Shown here in pieces: positions 37,011 to 45,740 of a stretch of 64,000 nucleotides of DNA. The notes beneath the pieces were generated by a model, which worked only from the letters and a program-made list of their open reading frames with translations, was not told where the DNA came from and ran no database searches. Source of the stretch: JBBRNH01 sp038230415 (lineage in GTDB: Bacteria; Bacteroidota; Bacteroidia; Cytophagales; Spirosomataceae); NCBI GenBank assembly GCA_038230415.1, contig JBBRNH010000009.1, positions 31,948 to 95,947 of the forward strand. The letters run 5' to 3'. The translations under genes and the position numbers were made by a program. Numbering within the stretch: the first letter of the stretch is position 1; every line of letters starts with the position of its first letter.

Positions 37011-37217
37011 GTGGATAACAACAACTTACGTCGCTTTTTTGGAGCTGCCCTCACCATTCTCGGCACCCTCATTATTTTATTTGCCATGATTGCCTATCTC
37101 CAACACGGAAAACCCGTGCTGGGTATGAGCGTCCGCAACGTGGGCGATGCCATCATTCCGTTTCTGGTCGGCGGGATTTTCTTCGGCGCGGGCGTGAGCT
37201 TAGTGCGGCAGAGTTAA
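37011..37217 (+). CDS. Small two-helix membrane protein
   Basis: 68 aa from a GTG start directly behind the repeat arm. Two hydrophobic segments are visible, AALTILGTLIILFAMIAYL and IIPFLVGGIFFGAGVSLV, separated by a short polar loop. It belongs to a type of small inner-membrane protein common in Cytophagales; no function is known to me. The gene lies 36 bp after cca. Confidence 0.65.
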   Translation: MDNNNLRRFFGAALTILGTLIILFAMIAYLQHGKPVLGMSVRNVGDAIIPFLVGGIFFGAGVSLVRQS

Positions 37218-37290
37218 TTGATAACGTAAAATGGATAATGTAGAATGGATGATAGCTTCGCTTAGGCATTATCCATTATTCATTTTTAAC
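37216..37290. repeat. Heptad-word array between convergent genes
   Basis: Left arm: AATGGAT AATGTAG, AATGGAT GATAGCT (37230-37257). Right arm: GCATTAT CCATTAT, TCATTTT (37266-37286), the reverse complements of ATAATGC, ATAATGG and AAAATGA. The right arm contains the stop and the last codons (Lys-Asn-Glu-stop) of the M23 peptidase gene. A bidirectional terminator role is possible here. Confidence 0.7.
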
Positions 37291-38100
37291 CTTCGCCATC
37301 AGCAGCCACTCGTATGGGTTTTCGGGTTCGGGAAGCCCGTTTGCCTGAATTTGCAGGTACATCAGGTGCAGGTGCGTGGGCGAGCGTTTGGCAAAGGCAT
37401 TGTATCCGGTGCGGCCTACTTCGGCAATGCGGTCGCCGGTATTTACCCATTGGCCGGGCGTAACAAAAATGGCCCGGTTGTGGGCGTAATAAAACAACCC
37501 GTGCCGCGCCGGGTCATATACCCAAATCCAGTTGCCACCCCGGTATTCGGAGCCGGGTTGCCAGCCGGTCTCGATAGCCAGCACGAGACCGCTGCTCATG
37601 GCTAAAACCGCCACCGGCTCGCCCGATGTATCGTCTAAATCGTCCTGATTGCGGTCTTTGATAAAAATATCCTGCGCCGGATGACTACCCCGAACGGCAT
37701 AATCGAATAAGTCGAAGCCGTTACCCCGGTAGCCTTCGCCGTGCGAGCCGCCAATGGCCGACGGGCCGTAGCCGCGCAACGGAAACGTGAACGAGTCAAT
37801 GTCAGGAGCGCGGCTGACGGCTTGGCCTGTAGTATCGGGCTGGCGGTAGCCGGAATAAGTCTGAAAACGGCTCTGCAAACCGGCCATGACCTGACTGAAC
37901 CGGGCGCGGGCCGAATCGGGCAGGAGCGATTGCTGCCTGATTTCGATGTACAGTGTCTGAAATTGCTGGCAGTATGCATACAGTGGGGGCGCATCGGTAT
38001 TGCCCGGCAGCACCTGCGACGACCCTACGTTCACCGCCCCAACCAGCATTGCCGCTACCATACCCGCCAGTCGCATAAAATTCTGTACCTGATTAATCAC
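37276..38100 (-). CDS. Secreted M23-family (LytM-like) peptidase
   Basis: 274 aa; ATG 38100, or 38076 (MRLAGMVAAMLVGAV), both followed by a signal peptide. The M23 fold is clear at residues ~115-265: RGSHPAQDIFIKDRN supplies the HxxxD zinc ligands, VLAMSSGLVLAIE and GLFYYAHNRAIFVTPGQWV follow, and PTHLHLMYLQIQ gives the HxH motif. These enzymes cleave glycyl or D-amino peptide bonds in cell-wall peptides. All zinc ligands appear to be present, so it should be active. The last residues come from a heptad-word repeat. Confidence 0.88.
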   Translation of the reverse strand: MINQVQNFMRLAGMVAAMLVGAVNVGSSQVLPGNTDAPPLYAYCQQFQTLYIEIRQQSLLPDSARARFSQVMAGLQSRFQTYSGYRQPDTTGQAVSRAPDIDSFTFPLRGYGPSAIGGSHGEGYRGNGFDLFDYAVRGSHPAQDIFIKDRNQDDLDDTSGEPVAVLAMSSGLVLAIETGWQPGSEYRGGNWIWVYDPARHGLFYYAHNRAIFVTPGQWVNTGDRIAEVGRTGYNAFAKRSPTHLHLMYLQIQANGLPEPENPYEWLLMAKVKNE

Positions 38101-38254
38101 AACAAGAACTCGATTAGTCAGCCCGAAAATACGGGAATCAAGCCAAAACAGAGGTGTTTACGTAGTTTATGACCTGTGAAGACACCGGGTCGCCTTTGGC
38201 AGGCCAGAGACAGAAAACATAGACTCTCGCAAATCAATGGCGAGCCGTTTCTGG

Positions 38255-39028
38255 TTATTCCGGGCAGGTTATTTTATAGAAAATATAGCTGATTTTCAGC
38301 GAGATATATGAATAGCTGTCGTTCAGGGCCGGGTTTTGCTGTTGCAACTTACCCGGATTTGGGCCAAAGGTCACTTCGCCTAAGCCGTCTAAATAATCGG
38401 TGCCGGTGAAGCGGGTGCCGAATTCTAAACCTACGTTCCAGGGGCGTTTAATCTCGTAGCGAATGCCTGCGCCGAGCGGATACATAATCTGTGTGCCACG
38501 GGCGTTCTCATTCCGATATTGCACCAGACCGATGCCGCCAAACACGTAAGGTGACCAGTTTTTGACGCGCCGGATTTGCTTATAATCCCGAAAAAAATAC
38601 TCACCATCGAGCATGGCTTCTCCCAGCCGGGTACGGAATGAATAGTTCCGGGCCTGCTGAAAGGCATCGCGGCTAACGGCATCGGTGGCTTTCAGCAGAC
38701 CAAGCCCGACCGTTGCCCGTGCCGAAAATGAGCGCGTAAAATTGTACCGGAAAAATAAATCGGCTCCGGGCTGCGTAAAGCGGGGGTTCAAGGCAGGCGA
38801 CACATCTCCCTTGTAGAGCATTCCGCCCAAGCCCGCGCCAACCTCAATTTTTTGCGCCTGTACAGACGAAGCAGGAATTCCGATGTTGATAAAAAGCCCG
38901 ACTATGAACAGCCGGGCGAGACGATAATTGGCCAATGTTGTAGCGTTGTATTGTTGTAGAGTCGTAGCGTTGATTGTTGCTTTGTTTACGAACGCTGAAA
39001 CAGTATAACAGGCAACGTCACAACTCAT
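38255..39028 (-). CDS. DUF6089-family outer-membrane protein (second of pair)
   Basis: 257 aa in the annotated frame. The mature part is the DUF6089 barrel: VGAGLGGMLYKGDVSPALNP, SPYVFGGIGLVQYRNENARG and FGTRFTGTDYLDGLGEV. The ATG at 39028 overlaps the upstream stop, but it precedes a ~32-residue low-complexity stretch (NATTLQQYNATTLANY) before the signal peptide RLARLFIVGLFINI. That stretch is encoded by an 8-bp tandem array, and a TTG at 38935 would start a normal signal peptide, so the true start is uncertain. The protein is probably an outer-membrane barrel. Confidence 0.78.
   Translation of the reverse strand: MSCDVACYTVSAFVNKATINATTLQQYNATTLANYRLARLFIVGLFINIGIPASSVQAQKIEVGAGLGGMLYKGDVSPALNPRFTQPGADLFFRYNFTRSFSARATVGLGLLKATDAVSRDAFQQARNYSFRTRLGEAMLDGEYFFRDYKQIRRVKNWSPYVFGGIGLVQYRNENARGTQIMYPLGAGIRYEIKRPWNVGLEFGTRFTGTDYLDGLGEVTFGPNPGKLQQQNPALNDSYSYISLKISYIFYKITCPE
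38937..38976. repeat. Octad tandem array at the start of the second DUF6089 gene
   Basis: Five 8-bp words in phase on the plus strand: GTTGTAGC GTTGTATT, GTTGTAGA GTCGTAGC, GTTGATTG. Read in the minus-strand frame it encodes the 8-residue repeat NATTLQQY/NATTLANY (three octads per repeat). Confidence 0.65.
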
Positions 39029-39993
39029 TTAATAACCGGGCATTTGATTCTACCGGGAATAATGTAAATCACATGAAAATTACTGAGCAGATAACCATCA
39101 GTCAGGAGCCCTTTTGAGCCGCGAACAGCACTGGTGAAGGCATCCGGGTTAGTGGCAAGAATGTCGGCTCCGGCGGCTGTCCGGTCGTTGTTTTTGCGGG
39201 CGGCTGTATTCTCAAGCCGACGGTCGGCCAGCGTCGTTGCCAGTCCCTGTAAAATGGCCGGGTCAGCATAGTTGCCGCCCACATCGTCTAAATAGTCAGT
39301 GAAGGTATAGCGAAAACCGATTTCGCCACCCACGCTGAAATTTTCATTGATGGCATACCGAACGCCTAACCCAATCGGAATAGCCGCCGTAATCAGTGAA
39401 TACGGTTTGGCGTAACCCGGTTGGCCCTGCCCTTCGGTGTGTAGGGGTTGGAGTTTTACCCACCGGCGCGACGAATCAGCGTTGGTTTCGTTGGTTGGCG
39501 TTCGGGCTTCGGGGCTGTGGGCTACCAGAGCGATACCTAAAAAGAAATACGGCGCAATTTTGGGCCGGTCATTTGAGTTGCGGCCTTCCGGGATGAACTG
39601 ATACATACCCACGACAGCAAATTCTTTCAGATCATTACGGAAGTGCAGATTACGGGCAAATTGAGCCGCGTTTTTGGCCGGATTGCCTTTGCTCGCCATA
39701 TAATCGTCCCCCACGATTCGGGCGTAGGTAAACGACGCACGGGCCGACAGCGTGGGCGTAAAATGCCGGGTGTAGGCTAACGCTGCATTCCAGCGGGTCA
39801 GCTTAAAGGAGTTAAGCGGCTTGGTATAACCGGCAAGTTCACCAAAATAATTGGCCGTGCCGACTCCGAAACTCACCGTTGAGTAGGGAGAAAAGCGGGG
39901 ATTAAGCCGACGTTGCGCCACCCCCTCGTGTACGCTTCCACACAGCAACAACGCCGACAAAATCCCCGTTGACAAAATGCCTTTGTACTTCAT
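39025..39993 (-). CDS. DUF6089-family outer-membrane protein (first of pair)
   Basis: 322 aa with a signal peptide (MKYKGILSTGILSALLLCGS). Barrel strands typical of DUF6089 follow: SPYSTVSFGVGTANYFGELA, YTRHFTPTLSARASFTYARI, NFSVGGEIGFRYTFTDYLDD and the end SNFHVIYIIPGRIKCPVIK. The nadK-DUF6089 order is familiar in Cytophagales, where these genes often lead to isoprenyl transferase and bamA; here that continuation is absent. It overlaps the second copy by 4 bp. Confidence 0.85.
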   Translation of the reverse strand: MKYKGILSTGILSALLLCGSVHEGVAQRRLNPRFSPYSTVSFGVGTANYFGELAGYTKPLNSFKLTRWNAALAYTRHFTPTLSARASFTYARIVGDDYMASKGNPAKNAAQFARNLHFRNDLKEFAVVGMYQFIPEGRNSNDRPKIAPYFFLGIALVAHSPEARTPTNETNADSSRRWVKLQPLHTEGQGQPGYAKPYSLITAAIPIGLGVRYAINENFSVGGEIGFRYTFTDYLDDVGGNYADPAILQGLATTLADRRLENTAARKNNDRTAAGADILATNPDAFTSAVRGSKGLLTDGYLLSNFHVIYIIPGRIKCPVIK

Positions 39994-40103
39994 AAAAACG
40001 TGTTGTAGTCTTCCTGAACCAGAACCACGTTTGTTAACGGGTCTGTTCAGGAAACGGCCAGCCGCCGGGTTTTATTAGAAAACGCGGCCAAAATTGTGCC
40101 AGG

Positions 40104-40204
40104 ATTAGTGGTTAGTGGCAAGTGATTAGTGGCAAGTTGGCTGGCGCGGGTGTACTGTTTGCGTCAGCCAACCTGCCACTAACCACTAATCACTTGCCAC
40201 TAAT
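40104..40204. repeat. Heptad-word inverted array behind nadK
   Basis: Left arm: ATTAGTG GTTAGTG, GCAAGTG ATTAGTG, GCAAGTT GGCTGGC (40104-40145). Right arm (40163-40204), read as reverse complement: ATTAGTG GCAAGTG, ATTAGTG GTTAGTG, GCAGGTT GGCTGAC. The arms use the same words in a shifted order. The right arm contains the TAG stop of nadK (AATTAGTGG). Confidence 0.85.
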
Positions 40205-41075
40205 TCCGAATATCAAACCCCCAGTTTAGCTTGCTCCGAAGTGTATTCAGGAAATTATCCTGACTGAGTTTGACAAGCCGGGCCGTGAATGTCTCTTTCT
40301 GAACACTTAGCTTGGTCGAGATTTCAACCGTATGGGAGCGCGAGTCGAGAGCGGCCAGAAACGTTCCGCTCCGGCTTGCGACCTCAAACGAGAGTTGGCT
40401 CGTGTCGGGAATCAGCATGGGCCGCACGTTGAGGTTGTGCGGGCTGATGGGCGTGATAATGAAACTGTTGGTTTGTGGCAGCAGCACCGGCCCGCCACAA
40501 CTGAGCGAGTAGCCGGTGGAGCCGGTCGGCGTAGAAACAATCAGGCCATCGGCCCAGTAGGAGTTCAGAAATTCGCCGTCTAAGTAGGTATGAACGGTAA
40601 TCATCGAGGACGATTCGGTGCGGGTAATCGTAAAATCGTTCAGGCCAAAGGGCAGCGCATCGAACAAGTCACTGTCTGACCGAACGCTCACTAAAGACCG
40701 CTCGTCAATCGAGAAATTATGCTCGAAGAGGTCTTTGATCATGGCCCGAATGGCGTTGGGCGACACCGTTGCCAGAAAACCTAACCGACCGATGTTGATA
40801 CCCACAATCGGGATTTGCCGCGCCCCGGCGTGCGTAACGGCTTCTAACAGGGTGCCATCGCCACCGAGACTAAAAATAAAATCGGCATCAAAAACGGCAG
40901 CAGGCTCATTGTAAACGGCTTCGCAGCGGTGTTTTACGCCCGCAAAGTCCAGAAATTCGCGGTAGGTGTGCGATAGCTGAATCTCAACCTGTCGCTCGGC
41001 CAGGTCGTCGAACATAGACTGTACAAACGGCTTGGTCTGCACCGTGAACGTGCGGCCATGAATAGCAATTTTCAT
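40200..41075 (-). CDS. nadK: NAD kinase
   Basis: 291 aa, standard length. It phosphorylates NAD to NADP using ATP or polyphosphate. The signatures are complete: FIFSLGGDGTLLEAVTHAGA with GGDG, GINIGRLGFLATV, the LNDFTITR NE-type region, and STPTGSTGYSLSCGGPVLLP. It starts one base after the stop of the CBS-domain gene, so the two are co-transcribed. The stop codon lies inside a heptad-word array. Confidence 0.96.
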   Translation of the reverse strand: MKIAIHGRTFTVQTKPFVQSMFDDLAERQVEIQLSHTYREFLDFAGVKHRCEAVYNEPAAVFDADFIFSLGGDGTLLEAVTHAGARQIPIVGINIGRLGFLATVSPNAIRAMIKDLFEHNFSIDERSLVSVRSDSDLFDALPFGLNDFTITRTESSSMITVHTYLDGEFLNSYWADGLIVSTPTGSTGYSLSCGGPVLLPQTNSFIITPISPHNLNVRPMLIPDTSQLSFEVASRSGTFLAALDSRSHTVEISTKLSVQKETFTARLVKLSQDNFLNTLRSKLNWGFDIRN

Positions 41076-41744
41076 TTATGTGTTGAGGTAGCGCAGCAAC
41101 GAATCAAGCCGATCCTGATCGGTGTTTTCGATGGGGGTGTGGGCGTATGCCGTTTCGACCTGATAGCCAAACCGTTCGAGCGTCGAAACCACCGGCCCCA
41201 CCTCGCGCCGGTTGAGTTTGAGCGTCAGCCGCGAGCGGTTGGGGTTGCCATAGTCGGCACCGGAAAAATAGCTACTGATGATTTTGATACCGTTCGACTC
41301 AACTAACCGGCTGATTTCGGTCAGCGAATAATCGCGTTCGTTAATCTGTAAAATCAGCACCGCGCCGGGTTCCTGCACACCGAGTTCGGTGGCAAACTGC
41401 TTCATGAGTCCCTGCACGGGTACGGTTCCAATCACGTCGCGGCCCTCGTTGAGCACGGCCATCACCTCCAGCCGATGTTCGATTGACAGGCTCAGGAGTT
41501 CGAAAAGATGCTGATTTTCATACACATAAACCTGCTCGTAGAGATGCATCACGTCACCAACGGGTCTGTCGGTGTCGGCAGCATCCATCAGGATTTCTTC
41601 GGTGAGCAGGCCTAAATACGTTCCTTCGTCGGCCAATACGAGTTGGCTCAGGCGGTATTCCTGCATCCAGTCAAGTGCTTCGCCTACGGTGTCAGTAGGT
41701 TTCAGCACGGGGAGCATCGGATCAATAAGTTCGGCAGCAACCAT
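41076..41744 (-). CDS. CBS-domain protein with C-terminal ACT-like region
   Basis: 222 aa from the ATG at 41744 (MVAAELIDPMLPVLKPTD); a GTG at 41762 would add six residues. Two CBS motifs span residues ~5-130 (TVGEALDWMQEYRLSQLVLA and LLSLSIEHRLEVMAVLNE). The rest (LILQINERDYSLTEISRLVE, RLTLKLNRREVGPVVSTL) resembles an ACT-like sensor. Such proteins bind adenine nucleotides and regulate partners. Direct coupling to nadK suggests a link to nucleotide cofactor state; this is inference. Confidence 0.85.
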   Translation of the reverse strand: MVAAELIDPMLPVLKPTDTVGEALDWMQEYRLSQLVLADEGTYLGLLTEEILMDAADTDRPVGDVMHLYEQVYVYENQHLFELLSLSIEHRLEVMAVLNEGRDVIGTVPVQGLMKQFATELGVQEPGAVLILQINERDYSLTEISRLVESNGIKIISSYFSGADYGNPNRSRLTLKLNRREVGPVVSTLERFGYQVETAYAHTPIENTDQDRLDSLLRYLNT

Positions 41745-41873
41745 AACGTTTGGCGTTGACACGTGAAAACTGTGTGGCTGAAAACTAATAAAAAATCAGT
41801 AAGGTTTCGCAATTGCGATCAGACAATAGTTTACCCCGGCATTAAAAACGCGCACAGGCAGTGGGTTGTGCCA

Positions 41874-42653
41874 CTACGAAAGGGCCGGTTCACCAATTTC
41901 TGTTCGCTCTAACCAGCCGCGCAGCAGTACATTAAAGCGGTCGGGGTGTTCCATCATAGGTGCGTGGCAGCATTTATCCACAAAATGCAGTTCTGACCCC
42001 GCAATGAGCCGGTTGAATTCGTGGGCTACTTCGGGCGGGGTAATCGTATCGTTCAGGCCCCAGACCAGCAGCGTCGGTATCTGAATTTTGCTTAATTCTT
42101 TGGCTACGTTATTGCGTTGTGCTGACTTGGCAATCTGCACAATGTTCATGCACTTGGGAATGCTGCTTGTCACCTCAAACACTTCGTCAATGAGTTCTTT
42201 GGTAGCTACCTTGGGGTCATAAAAGGTGTAGGCTACCCGCTCGGCAATAAAATCGTAGGAACCGCGCTTGGGATAGGCTCCGCCGGTGGTGTTTTCAAAC
42301 AGGCCCGAACTGCCCGTTAGCACAAGCCGCTGCACCATGTCGGGATGTTTGAGGGTATAGAGCAGCCCCACGTGGCCGCCGAGTGAGTTGCCCAGCAGGG
42401 TTAAACCCGTTAGGTTTTTGACCGCAACAAACCGTTCTATAAACGCCATCAGACCCTCTAAACCAGCCTCCCGAACGGGCATATCATAGATCGGCATAAC
42501 CGGAATGATTACCCGGTACCGATCAGAGAATCCGTTGATAACACCATCCCAGTTACTGAGTGCGCCAAACAAGCCATGCAGCAGTAATAAGACATCCCCT
42601 TTTCCTTCGTCGATGTATCGAAATTCTGCCTCTTCGTGTAACTGATATGCCAT
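41874..42653 (-). CDS. Alpha/beta-fold hydrolase
   Basis: 259 aa from the ATG at 42653 (MAYQLHEEAEFRYIDEGK). The frame runs to a GTG at 42722, but a -7 promoter element overlaps that point. The fold is canonical: oxyanion HGLFGALSNW, nucleophile elbow LLGNSLGGHVGLL, the acid in LLVWGLNDTITPP, and the catalytic His in FVDKCCHAPMMEHP. The substrate is unknown; close relatives include esterases and MhpC-like C-C hydrolases. Confidence 0.9.
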   Translation of the reverse strand: MAYQLHEEAEFRYIDEGKGDVLLLLHGLFGALSNWDGVINGFSDRYRVIIPVMPIYDMPVREAGLEGLMAFIERFVAVKNLTGLTLLGNSLGGHVGLLYTLKHPDMVQRLVLTGSSGLFENTTGGAYPKRGSYDFIAERVAYTFYDPKVATKELIDEVFEVTSSIPKCMNIVQIAKSAQRNNVAKELSKIQIPTLLVWGLNDTITPPEVAHEFNRLIAGSELHFVDKCCHAPMMEHPDRFNVLLRGWLERTEIGEPALS

Positions 42654-42721
42654 AGCGGGGAAGAATGTGAACGGATTAAATGCAGTGGGCAGAGCGTTTT
42701 CGACCCGAAAAAATTTCCCCA

Positions 42722-42729
42722 CAAAGATA
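42722..42729 (-). promoter_or_regulatory. -7 promoter element TATCTTTG of the hydrolase gene
   Basis: Exact TAnnTTTG match on the minus strand, about 69 bp before the ATG chosen for the hydrolase gene. Its position rules out translation from the upstream GTG in the same transcript. Confidence 0.5.
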
Positions 42730-42870
42730 GTCGTTATTGGAATATGAATGAATATTTTTCTACTATTTGCTGATTAACAGTATGTTAAACTTTCTATAAA
42801 CGAAAATAATTATATTCATATAAAAAAAGTACTAACCACCTTTTAGAAACTGATAAACCCGAAAGACACG

Positions 42871-42878
42871 TACTTTTG
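42871..42878 (+). promoter_or_regulatory. -7 promoter element TACTTTTG of the FAD oxidoreductase gene
   Basis: Exact TAnnTTTG match 17 bp before the ATG at 42896, within a strongly AT-rich divergent region (42720-42890). Confidence 0.5.
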
Positions 42879-42895
42879 AGCAAAATCAGAGAATT

Positions 42896-44158
42896 ATGCA
42901 CCCTCAATTTCCTGTTGTCATTATTGGGGCCGGCATAGCAGGCCTGACCTGCGCGATTTACCTGCAACAAGCCGGTATCGAAGCCCTTGTGCTGGAAGCA
43001 ACCGACGGGGTAGGGGGCCGCGTTGGTACCGATACCGTTAATGGTTTTCAACTCGACCGGGGGTTTCAGGTGCTGCTTACGGCGTACCCCGAAGCCCGCC
43101 AACTGCTTAACTACGAAGCCCTTGACCTGAAACATTTTCGGTCGGGCGCGTTGATCCGTACCGAAGTCGGCGGCTGGACAAGCCTGATGAACCCGTTTCA
43201 GGAGCCGCAGTCGGTGTTCCAGACGCTGAGGTCGTCGGCAGGAACGCTGACCGATAAAATTCGGATTCTGGACTTGCTGCGCCACACGCAGGAACTGCCC
43301 ATTGATGAACTGTTTAGGCAGGAAGGCAGCACAACTCTGGCTTTTCTGCACGAAATGGGTTTTTCAGAGACGATGATTGATCGGTTTTTCGCGCCTTTCT
43401 TCGGGGGGGTGTTTTTAGAAAACCCGTTGAATACGTCGAGCAATTTCTTTGAGTTCTGTTTCCGAATGTTCTACACGGGTAAGGTAGCGGTTCCCTCCAA
43501 CGGCATCGGTGCGATTCCGGCTCAGTTAGCCGGGCGGCTCAAACCCGGTCAAATCCGGCTCAATTCGCCGGTTAGCGGCATTACTGGTGCTGAGGTGCAA
43601 TTGGTTTCGAGCGAGGTGATTCGGGCCGGGGCGGTGGTGATGGCCGTTGATGCGTCGTCGGCAGCGCGGTTGCGAGGCCAACCGACACCCGCGCTGCAAC
43701 GGTTTAATCACACCACCTGCACCTATTTTGCCGCACCCACCTCGCCCGACACGCGCAAACTGCTGATGCTTAACCCAAACCGGGCCAACGCCGTGCATAA
43801 CGTGGCGGTGCTTACTGACGTTGCACCCGGCTATGCACCCGTTGGTCAAACCCTGATTTCGGTCAGTACGCAGGGATTGGAATTGGTGAATGAAACGGCT
43901 TTGACCGAGCGAATCCAGAAAGAACTCGCTGATTGGTATGGCCCGCAGGTGCAATTGTGGCGGCATCTACGCACCTACCATCTGCCCGAAGCCCTGCCGG
44001 CCTACAACGCCGGAGCCGTGCCACAGCCCTTGCGCGTGGCCGAAAACCTGTATCAGTGTGGCGACCAAACCAGTTATCCCTCGCTCAACGCGGCCATGCA
44101 AACCGGGCGGCAGGTAGCGGAAATGCTATCACAACAACTCCAGAATCCGCTCCATTGA
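42896..44158 (+). CDS. FAD-dependent amine-oxidase/phytoene-desaturase-type oxidoreductase
   Basis: 420 aa. The N-terminus is a perfect dinucleotide fold: PVVIIGAGIAGLTCAIYLQQ, then EATDGVGGRVGTDTVNGFQL with the GG-R motif of the flavin monoamine oxidase/protoporphyrinogen oxidase/desaturase superfamily. The C-terminus has the matching second FAD motif (QCGDQTSYPSLNAAMQTGRQ). Substrate unknown. It is cytoplasmic and soluble. It runs towards glyS and overlaps it by 30 bp at the 3' ends. Confidence 0.9.
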   Translation: MHPQFPVVIIGAGIAGLTCAIYLQQAGIEALVLEATDGVGGRVGTDTVNGFQLDRGFQVLLTAYPEARQLLNYEALDLKHFRSGALIRTEVGGWTSLMNPFQEPQSVFQTLRSSAGTLTDKIRILDLLRHTQELPIDELFRQEGSTTLAFLHEMGFSETMIDRFFAPFFGGVFLENPLNTSSNFFEFCFRMFYTGKVAVPSNGIGAIPAQLAGRLKPGQIRLNSPVSGITGAEVQLVSSEVIRAGAVVMAVDASSAARLRGQPTPALQRFNHTTCTYFAAPTSPDTRKLLMLNPNRANAVHNVAVLTDVAPGYAPVGQTLISVSTQGLELVNETALTERIQKELADWYGPQVQLWRHLRTYHLPEALPAYNAGAVPQPLRVAENLYQCGDQTSYPSLNAAMQTGRQVAEMLSQQLQNPLH

Positions 44159-45649
44159 TACGGCATGGCCGATTTTGGCCTTCAGTTCGTTGATCGGTAC
44201 GCGCTCCTGCAACGTGGTATCGCGGTGGCGAATGGTCACGGTGTCGTCTTCCATAGTCTGATAATCAACGGCGATGCAAAACGGGGTGCCAATCAAATCT
44301 TGCCGGGTATAGCGTTTGCCAATGGCATCGCGCTCTTCAACCACCACCCGGAACTCGCTCCGCAGCAGTTTCATAATCTGCTCCGATTTTTCGGGCAGTC
44401 CGTCTTTCCTGACCAACGGAAAGACGGCGGCTTTGACGGGAGCCAGCGCGGGGTGAAGTTTGAGATACGTCCGCTCTTTTTTGTCGTCACCCTCACCCGG
44501 AGCGCCGGACCGAACTGTCTCTTTCGTAAACGAATTGCAAAGCACGGCCAGAAACAGGCGGTCGGCCCCGACGGAGGTTTCGACCACAAACGGCACGTAG
44601 TTTCCGTAGGCTTTGCCGGTTGCGGGGTCAATGTCGTTATCGAAATACTGCTGTTTTTTGCGGCTCAGTTCCTGATGGGCTTTCAGGTCAAAATCAGTGC
44701 GGGAGTGAATGCCTTCCATCTCCCGGAAGCCGAACGGAAACTTGTATTCGATGTCAACGGCGGCATTGGCGTAGTGGGCTAATTTTTCGTGGATGTGGAA
44801 TTTGAGCTTGTCGGCGGGCAAACCGAGGGCCTGATGAAACTTCATGCGGGCATCGCGCCAGGTCTCATACCAGTGCATTTCGGTGCCGGGCCGCACAAAA
44901 TACTGCATCTCCATCTGTTCAAATTCGCGCATCCTGAACGTGAACTGCCGGGCCACAATCTCGTTGCGAAACGCCTTACCAATCTGGGCAATACCAAACG
45001 GAACCTTCATCCGGCCCGTTTTCTGCACGTTCAGGAAGTTCACAAAAATACCCTGTGCCGTTTCGGGGCGGAGGTAAATGGTGGTGGTGTCTTCGGCAAC
45101 GGAGCCAACCTGGGTTGAGAACATGAGGTTAAACTGCCGCACCTCGGTCCAGTTATCGGTGCCGGAGACCGCGCATTTGATACCCTCGGCAATAATCAGA
45201 TTCCGCACTCCGTCGAGGTCGCTATCGCCCAGCAGTCGGCCCATTTCTTCGCGCAGGGCGGTGCCGCGTGGTTCGTCACCGGCGTTTTCGTATTGTTCGG
45301 CTTTGGCTTCGAGGAGTTGGTCGGCGCGGTAGCGTTTTTTCGAGTCCCGGTTATCAATCATGGGGTCGTTAAACGAGTCAATGTGGCCCGATGCTTTCCA
45401 GGTCAGGGGGTGCATAAAGATGGAGGCATCAATGCCCACCACCTCATCGTGGAGTTGGGTCATGGCCTTCCACCAGGCCGATTTCAGGTTGTTTTTGAGT
45501 TCAACGCCGTTCTGCCCGTAGTCATACACGGCTTGCAGACCGTCATAAATTTCGGACGAGGGGAATACGAAGCCATATTCTTTGGCGTGGGCGATAATGT
45601 CTTGCAGCGACGTGGCGGGCGCGGCAGGTTGCGAAGATTCAGTAGTCAT
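44129..45649 (-). CDS. glyS: Glycyl-tRNA synthetase
   Basis: 506 aa from the ATG at 45649 (MTTESSQPAAPATSLQDIIA); an upstream ATG at 45688 lies before the promoter. This is the eukaryal-type alpha2 class II enzyme. Class II motifs: FNLMFSTQVG with TTIYLRPETAQGIFVNF, motif 2 GIAQIGKAFRNEIVARQFTF RMREFEQME, and motif 3-like PFVVETSVGADRLFLAVL. The anticodon-binding domain spans the last ~110 residues. It charges tRNA-Gly. The 3' end overlaps the convergent FAD gene by 30 bp. Confidence 0.97.
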   Translation of the reverse strand: MTTESSQPAAPATSLQDIIAHAKEYGFVFPSSEIYDGLQAVYDYGQNGVELKNNLKSAWWKAMTQLHDEVVGIDASIFMHPLTWKASGHIDSFNDPMIDNRDSKKRYRADQLLEAKAEQYENAGDEPRGTALREEMGRLLGDSDLDGVRNLIIAEGIKCAVSGTDNWTEVRQFNLMFSTQVGSVAEDTTTIYLRPETAQGIFVNFLNVQKTGRMKVPFGIAQIGKAFRNEIVARQFTFRMREFEQMEMQYFVRPGTEMHWYETWRDARMKFHQALGLPADKLKFHIHEKLAHYANAAVDIEYKFPFGFREMEGIHSRTDFDLKAHQELSRKKQQYFDNDIDPATGKAYGNYVPFVVETSVGADRLFLAVLCNSFTKETVRSGAPGEGDDKKERTYLKLHPALAPVKAAVFPLVRKDGLPEKSEQIMKLLRSEFRVVVEERDAIGKRYTRQDLIGTPFCIAVDYQTMEDDTVTIRHRDTTLQERVPINELKAKIGHAVSMERILELL

Positions 45650-45656
45650 AGTGGGG

Positions 45657-45664
45657 CAAAAATA
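45657..45664 (-). promoter_or_regulatory. -7 promoter element TATTTTTG of glyS
   Basis: Exact TAnnTTTG match on the minus strand ending seven bases before the glyS ATG (TATTTTTGCCCCACTATG). The leader would be at most a few nucleotides. Confidence 0.55.
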
Positions 45665-45740
45665 CGACGATTCTGAGAGTGGCGGCATTTTTTGCTATAC
45701 TTGCTACATGGACTCGCCCACTGCTGTCCATGATTATCTA

